A DNA stretch of 48,161 nucleotides, taken from positions 1 through 48,161 of the IMG/VR virus record IMGVR_UViG_3300015164_000002; one strand, 5' to 3'. The notes below the pieces were generated by a model that searched no databases, was not told where the DNA came from, and worked only from the letters and a program-made list of their open reading frames with translations. Both the position numbers and the translations under genes were made by a program. Source of the DNA: a virus. Positions 43,901 to 48,161 of the stretch are shown one piece after another. How positions within the stretch are numbered: position 1 is the stretch's first letter; each line of letters begins with the position of its first letter.

Positions 43901-46805
43901 CGGCGAAGATGCGAGACTAGCAAATATTAAAGCCAGTCTCAAACTCGCAATCGATACCGGAGCAGAGCCTGCCTTGCAACATCAGCTTGAGATTCAACTC
44001 AAGACTCAGGCAGAGCAATTGAAACCTCCTCTCGTTCAAGTCAGCGAGGGTGTCGATACTATTATCCTTCAACTCAAGGATATCCTTGGTGCCATCAGCG
44101 GCAAGTCTGGAGGGTCAACAGAAGCAGGCGCTCAATCGTATTCGCTAATCGGCGGAAGCCTAGGTGGTCGACAAAAGGCAGATTTAACAAGGGCTCTCAG
44201 TAAAGTTACCTCCAGCCCTGCCATTCAACGGGCTGTGATGGCGGCTGCGGCTGCAACGGGCCTGCCTCCTGAATTGATCAACTCTGTCATTGCTACCGAG
44301 TCTGGTGGTAATACTAGAGCGCTGTCACCTAAAGGTGCTGCCGGGCTTATGCAAATGATGCCGAGCCATGGTCTAGGCAATCGAGCTTTTAATCCACAGA
44401 CGAATGTCATGGCTGGCTCTAAGTTCCTCGCCAGCCTGTTGCAACGCTACAATGGTGATGTAGGTCTGGCCCTCGCGGCTTACAATGCAGGCCCGGGGGA
44501 TGTCAAGGGCTCAATCCCTCGGTTCACTGAGACTCAAAACTATGTCAGGAAGAATGAATTCCTGCTCAACTCTCAGACCGCCCAAGACAGAGCGCATTCA
44601 AACGCTCGAAGCAAGGCCAAGCCCTTCTCCGGCATCCCGTTCATGGACCAGCTTTTCCACCGCCCGTCAGACGAGCAAGACGATGTTGAAAGGTCTACAA
44701 CTCATCAGCCTTCCGTCTCGGTGGCCGTTGAGCAGGCGGCGACCCGGGCTACGGTAGCCAATACTGCTGCAAAACAGGCCGTAGACGGGCTTTGGACCGC
44801 TGAGCAGCGCCTTACGTCGGCTCAGCAGGAAAACGCAGAGACGCGCAAGATCGTAGCAGAATTGGGTGAGAAGAGTCTTGAGCAGCTGGGAATTGAAGCC
44901 GCCCTCAAGGATCGAGAAGCTGCAAGGCTAAAGGATGATGTTCAAGCGGCCATCCAAGCAGGGGTGGTTGATCATGACCTCGCAGAGGGCCGAGCCCGGG
45001 ATACAAAGTATGTCCAGCGAGTAATCCAAGATGCCAACCGTTCAAGGGCCTCAAGCTCGAAGAATACGGTCGATCAAATTATTGCTGACGAGAACTTGCT
45101 ATTCCAAATTGAGTCAGGGAACGAAGAAGCGCTCAAGCAGCTTCGAGAAAACTCTCAGGCGTCGAGAGTCAGAGGTCACCTTGGTCTTAAACAAGAAATC
45201 TCAGACCTCGAAGATCAAATTGCCCACGCTGGAGAAAATAGCGCAGACCGGGAGCGGGCGGCATACCTGAGGGCGCAACGAGATATCATTGAAGGCGACC
45301 TGCGAGCCAGAGAATCACAGATTGAGTCTCAGGTTAAGATTGCTGATCAGGCTGTCTTCCACTCGGATAGAGTACGAGCTACAATTCTCGACCACATGGC
45401 GAGCCGGCCCGGCATTACCGAGATATTCAGTCAAGGCTTCATCGATGCAATTGATACGACCGGAGATGCCATCGACAAAGTCATCGGCAAGGTCACAGAG
45501 AAGATGGGCGCTTTTGGTAAAGTTATCCAAAGCGTCTTGAGCAATCTCGCTAGACTCGTACTCGACAAAGTCTTCCGTACCTTACTGGATGCCGTCTTAG
45601 GTCCGGGATCTACCGGCGGCGGAGGCGGAGGGCAAGGACAACCGAATGTCGGCATAATGAATTTCCTACCCGGGATGGGAGGAGGAGGTTCGAGCGGAGG
45701 CGGTGCGCCGGGTGGTGGCCCTCTCGGAATCCTAACTCAGATTCTAGGCGGTGGTGGTGGGATAGGTGCTCCTCCCTCTGCTTCAGCAAGTGGTACTGGC
45801 GCAGCAGGGTCGAGTGCATGGCAACAAGCTTTGGCTGCAATGAATGGAGGGGCTACCGGATCTTCAGCTGGGATGGGTGGTATGCTGTCGTCTCTTGGAA
45901 CAGGCATCGCGCCTATGCTGCCATTTTTAGGAGCAGGCTTAGGTGCGAATCTGGGTGGCAGCTCTCGTTTTGGAAGCATACTCGGAGGGGTTGGCGGCGG
46001 AATGATCGGCCTCGTCGCTAGTCAAGCTATACCAGCATTGCTTGCAGGTACCTTTGCCGGGCTCACTGCCCTCGGTGCTGCTACTTTGGGTATTGGTGCT
46101 GCTCTGGCAATTGGAGCCGTCATTCTAGCAAAGAATGCAGCCCGTCGACGAGATGAGAAAACTAGGGATGCGGCTGCTAGAGAAACTGGAACTGCAATCT
46201 GGGCATTGATCGATCAAGCAAGGCTCGGAGACATGACAGTTTCAGAGGCCAATGCTCAGTGGAATGCCATCGATAAAAATTACCACGAAAAGATTTCGCA
46301 AATTAAGGATGGCAAGACCCGCAGCCATGCAGAAATACAATGGACTCGTGATTTCGCTCCACTCAAGAATGTTCTTGACCAAGCAGTAGCAGGTTCTGTA
46401 GAAAGAGCAAATGCCAGAGCCCGCATGTCTCCTGTTTTTGCGGGTGGTGGCTGGAGTCACATGGACCAACTAATTCGAGTCCGGCCGGGTGAGGGAATTC
46501 GGTATCCCGGTCACAATTTTGTTAACGTAGTTCCCGGGAAAGATATGGGCTACGACTCCCAGCATATGTATGCACCAAAGGGTACTCAAGTCATTCCGAA
46601 AACAGACATGAGAAGCTCAAAGGGCTACAACATGGGCAGCGACGGAATTGGAGGAGTTTCGAATGGGCCTCGCACCCTGAGGATCGATTCTATTGAGCTC
46701 AATATTGATAAGGATGGTATTGCCACAGCTGTTATTAAGAGTCCAGATTTCAATGACGCTGTTGTAAAGAGCGTCAGGGTCGGGAGGGCCAAGAATAAGC
46801 TGTAA
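40971..46805 (+). CDS. tape measure protein with SLT transglycosylase domain
   Basis: 1944 aa; its length sets tail length. The N-terminus is a long charged coiled coil (KANVAQVRSEKQAAAESARI onward). Then a TMP signature region with AATFQRLEQGLAAMMGSASA and membrane-like helices around ~395-490. Residues ~1100-1200 form a soluble lytic transglycosylase: catalytic E1110 in SVIATESGGN, KGAAGLMQMMPSH, and AAYNAGPG near 1171. This would cut peptidoglycan during DNA entry. The C-terminal third is Gly-rich with more hydrophobic helices (~1600-1715). Starts 6 nt after the chaperone extension. Confidence 0.88.
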   Translation: MPRGSGKNDYEVVIPVRIRNDTASGTKGVKSAVDRMLKDQLDAIEKANVAQVRSEKQAAAESARIQRQKDREIQRSAAAADRINKAQQQEHSKMLRGRLNEIEKANKAEVRVEQQKQAAVESLQRQRSNSLIAAHQREQQAIAKAQADQARIGREHAARRVQEEEQSWTIIRNVALAALVAIAVGIAGLGTAIQRAATFQRLEQGLAAMMGSASAAREEIVKLKEVAKVPGLGFREAIQGSVALQALGFNAERARKTLQQFANAVAFTGGKDELARVMIQLTQMTAAGKIIMQDLRPILQTAPVAGRALRDVFGTISPKELNAQTKSVEEFIDKWVEGLEKLPRAPDAAANAFENLSDSWDRFLISVGTPFLPLISSSLNVLAPMLEKVGTALGAMLGIFLGAPTTLGLATAAVTAFTLAVIFSSTTAIPTAINAAKTFIMTIRLVGNVMAGTAALIQGANATMAVFTLGWGAVALAIAAMLYLILKTDDAIEASTKVTLDGIQANKEAADQNTALAATMREVSANADLASMSTEISADNHEKMNAVLAKLSPTTQIYIQALTTEKEKIAAVNAGLEKMRQGTRDQQENDLRLAGATAAEQIRQIESLESRIVGLNALIRSPEAREQLAKETETSALSVDFLSTRVGELQDQLKGLRGGLSESVVKMKASSDALGMNREQLDKFFGSAGRSTIEIKKLGGMYDNLTPKVDAATNAIRDQAKELAKVSDELEGILKVGQLEIEQHVLDIVKKGVKGAEARKLAQQALKDDPSFAGLIRQRQAAGEAEKAAREVFEPPAKHARTAMESLEKQTNKVQFAVDALYASSGRSMRLKFKQEDLQQTQRSLENILKLEHDLGLELSVPPRAGGLAAIRTRTKYLEDLKGVTDAVTSASYAQSDAEFKLAQLMLTKDLPVVDSATRAQTKYISALVDRRNAELELTSDLQNAVMLRTRALQEEQSVMKDTYTQYVNLQLDAVRAGEDARLANIKASLKLAIDTGAEPALQHQLEIQLKTQAEQLKPPLVQVSEGVDTIILQLKDILGAISGKSGGSTEAGAQSYSLIGGSLGGRQKADLTRALSKVTSSPAIQRAVMAAAAATGLPPELINSVIATESGGNTRALSPKGAAGLMQMMPSHGLGNRAFNPQTNVMAGSKFLASLLQRYNGDVGLALAAYNAGPGDVKGSIPRFTETQNYVRKNEFLLNSQTAQDRAHSNARSKAKPFSGIPFMDQLFHRPSDEQDDVERSTTHQPSVSVAVEQAATRATVANTAAKQAVDGLWTAEQRLTSAQQENAETRKIVAELGEKSLEQLGIEAALKDREAARLKDDVQAAIQAGVVDHDLAEGRARDTKYVQRVIQDANRSRASSSKNTVDQIIADENLLFQIESGNEEALKQLRENSQASRVRGHLGLKQEISDLEDQIAHAGENSADRERAAYLRAQRDIIEGDLRARESQIESQVKIADQAVFHSDRVRATILDHMASRPGITEIFSQGFIDAIDTTGDAIDKVIGKVTEKMGAFGKVIQSVLSNLARLVLDKVFRTLLDAVLGPGSTGGGGGGQGQPNVGIMNFLPGMGGGGSSGGGAPGGGPLGILTQILGGGGGIGAPPSASASGTGAAGSSAWQQALAAMNGGATGSSAGMGGMLSSLGTGIAPMLPFLGAGLGANLGGSSRFGSILGGVGGGMIGLVASQAIPALLAGTFAGLTALGAATLGIGAALAIGAVILAKNAARRRDEKTRDAAARETGTAIWALIDQARLGDMTVSEANAQWNAIDKNYHEKISQIKDGKTRSHAEIQWTRDFAPLKNVLDQAVAGSVERANARARMSPVFAGGGWSHMDQLIRVRPGEGIRYPGHNFVNVVPGKDMGYDSQHMYAPKGTQVIPKTDMRSSKGYNMGSDGIGGVSNGPRTLRIDSIELNIDKDGIATAVIKSPDFNDAVVKSVRVGRAKNKL

Positions 46806-47431
46806 TGAGAGAACTACGACCTGAGCTACAAGCCCTGATCAATTCTGGGCACTGCAACTGGGCCACAGCTATCGATATTATCCTTACAAGCGGTACTCAG
46901 TTACATTTGTCGTCGTCTGAATTATTCATTGACAGGTTTGGGGTTCTTCGTAACTATCTTGCCAAGCTTAGAGCAGAAGATATCCGGTCTCTGGAAATGA
47001 GTCTCGATGTAGAGTCGGACCAGATTGAGTTTGCCGCTGCAAACACCGACATGGTTATCGGTAGGGCTCTAACAAGCAATGTCAGAGAATTGGACGGGGC
47101 TCGGGCTACTCGGGGAGTTATTTTCATTGACACCAACCTCGACTTCTCAGAGGGTCAGCATATCTATGATGCTACTCTTCCCGGCGAGTTGTCGTCGAGC
47201 GAAGTCACGGACGAGGCAGTAAGCTTTTCATTGATCTCAGACGTAGACTCTGTGGTGGTCTCTGGGCGTACAATTGCTTCTGAATTTCAATGGCGTCAAC
47301 CCATCAACACTATCCCAGAGTTTGATCCGAACGACAATCCAGGGGGAGACTTAGATCCAAATGATTTTCCGGGGCGACGCGGTCGCTACGGAGAGATGGG
47401 ACCGATGATAGCAATGAATGTGGGTTACTAA
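46805..47431 (+). CDS. distal minor tail protein (208 aa)
   Basis: The ATG overlaps the tape measure stop as TAATG. Beta-rich N-terminal half (TAIDIILTSGTQLHLSSSEL, then LEMSLDVESDQIEFAAANTD) and a Pro/Asp/Gly-rich C-terminus (FDPNDNPGGDLDPNDFPGRR). Position immediately after the tape measure matches distal tail or hub-type proteins; no catalytic motif is seen. Followed 3 nt later by the next tail gene. Confidence 0.6.
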   Translation: MRELRPELQALINSGHCNWATAIDIILTSGTQLHLSSSELFIDRFGVLRNYLAKLRAEDIRSLEMSLDVESDQIEFAAANTDMVIGRALTSNVRELDGARATRGVIFIDTNLDFSEGQHIYDATLPGELSSSEVTDEAVSFSLISDVDSVVVSGRTIASEFQWRQPINTIPEFDPNDNPGGDLDPNDFPGRRGRYGEMGPMIAMNVGY

Positions 47432-47434
47432 AAG

Positions 47435-48010
47435 ATGCCGTCACCAATAATCACTCCTGCTGGCCCTCTGTTGCGCGAAGGAAAGACTCTTACAAATTTT
47501 CTTGCCAACATGGCAGTGACTTGGGCTACCACAGGCGGCTCCCTCGCGGTTATTGACCCGACTCATGCGAATTGGACAGCACCGAATGCTACAGGTGTAT
47601 GGCAAGTTTCTGGAGACAATGGCCCTGACCCTGAGACGGTGGTTTCGATTACCGTCAGAGCAATTCTACCTAATTACTGGGATTACAAAAACCCAGTGCA
47701 TGCCAAGAAGAATGTGCTCATCTGGCGGCCCATCCACGGCCCTAGTCAGTCAAGAGGGTTCGGGGACAACAAACCAATTCATGATTGGGAGTTGGGCAAC
47801 GACGATTCTAGCTATGAGAATTACCTTGAGATGAAGGCGTTTTGGGATTATCATTACCCGGGTAAATTGTTCGACATGATCGACCCGGTGCTTCTTGAGA
47901 GGCGCGTATACGAAATCGACTCTGATTTTGACTCTCTCTACAACCACCAAGACAGTTATGCATGGAGCATGAGGATCAAAGAAGCTTACCCGTATGCCGT
48001 CATCGCTTAA
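47435..48010 (+). CDS. tail tip-region protein with Ig-like N-terminus (191 aa)
   Basis: Residues ~25-80 (NMAVTWATTGGSLAVIDPTH, then ATGVWQVSGDNGPDPETVVS) read as an Ig-like domain with W and a GxW turn. The remainder is rich in Tyr, Trp and Asp (NYWDYKNPVHAKKNVLIWRP; HDWELGNDDSSYENYLEMKA), typical of tail-tip or baseplate-contact proteins. No known family named. Overlaps the next gene by 17 nt. Confidence 0.55.
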   Translation: MPSPIITPAGPLLREGKTLTNFLANMAVTWATTGGSLAVIDPTHANWTAPNATGVWQVSGDNGPDPETVVSITVRAILPNYWDYKNPVHAKKNVLIWRPIHGPSQSRGFGDNKPIHDWELGNDDSSYENYLEMKAFWDYHYPGKLFDMIDPVLLERRVYEIDSDFDSLYNHQDSYAWSMRIKEAYPYAVIA

Positions 48011-48161
48011 ACTCACAGACAAGTTAGCGCGGTTCCCTGTCGCGTATGGGTACCAGCCTGTAAGAGGGTGGGCTGTCAAGGATATTGAAGTAGCTATTGG
48101 GCAGCAAACTCAAATCACTAAGCAGAATGCTCTAGCTGAAGGTCCGTGGGATGGGGTCGAA
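47994..48161 (+). CDS. tail protein, 3' end cut by window edge
   Basis: ATG at 47994 begins a frame that stays open to the last base (56 codons visible: MPSSLKLTDKLARFPVAYGY onward). The 17-nt overlap with the previous gene and the shared direction fit the next distal tail gene. Too short to classify. Confidence 0.55.
   Translation, partial: MPSSLKLTDKLARFPVAYGYQPVRGWAVKDIEVAIGQQTQITKQNALAEGPWDGVE

Noticed and set aside
1-48161. CRISPR array, rRNA, insertion sequence, integrase or phage attachment site
   Set aside because: No regularly spaced repeats, transposase or integrase motifs, or rRNA signatures were found by reading the window.

Overview
The window is a contiguous piece of a tailed double-stranded DNA phage genome. 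It is cut at both ends: a gene runs in at the left edge and another runs off the right edge. An HK97-type head module (terminase, portal, prohead protease, major capsid protein), a tail tube protein, a chaperone pair that appears to use a -1 frameshift, a very long tape measure and no visible sheath or baseplate gene point to a siphovirus. A GH19 endolysin followed by overlapping spanin-like genes suggests a Gram-negative host, which I cannot name. I saw no integrase, excisionase or CI-like repressor, so nothing indicates lysogeny. Genes are tightly packed, with many 4-nt ATGA/GTGA/TTGA overlaps and strong Shine-Dalgarno (SD) sites.

Layout. (1) 1-4157, plus strand: small genes including a replication-initiator-like protein, then a sigma70-like promoter at 3333 serving two small genes. 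A hairpin at 4207 separates them from the converging block. (2) 4280-13062, minus strand: about 24 mostly small genes, many Cys-rich and probably zinc-binding. They include a Spo11/TopoVI-A-like TOPRIM protein, a LysW-like carrier-type zinc ribbon, a ParB-like protein and membrane or secreted proteins. Two tRNA-like genes lie inside this block and share an unusual insert. The block starts at a promoter near 13250 followed by a strongly structured leader RNA. A second promoter of the same family lies near 11530. (3) 13347-22803, plus strand: an endonuclease VII-like HNH protein, a ~530-nt gene-free region full of nested complementary stems (candidate large structured RNA), RusA, a 5' nuclease, small membrane or Ig-like proteins, a LAGLIDADG homing endonuclease and the lysis genes. 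(4) 22787-48161, plus strand: a stand-alone response-regulator receiver domain, both terminase subunits, a GIY-YIG endonuclease, a portal carrying ParB-like and HExxH metallopeptidase-like C-terminal domains, a fibre or decoration cassette with collagen-like repeats, protease, capsid, decoration protein with duplicated domain, head-tail joining proteins, tail tube, chaperones, tape measure with an SLT lysozyme domain, and the first distal tail genes.

How it fits together: region 4 builds the virion and packages DNA, and the end of region 3 lyses the host. RusA, endonuclease VII-like, FEN-like and replication-initiator-like genes process DNA. The minus-strand block looks like an early host-interaction region of mostly unknown function. 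The most notable points are the portal fusion, the structured noncoding region at 14279-14800, the two tRNA-like genes with a covarying insert, the structured leader at 13095-13221, and the phage-encoded receiver domain.
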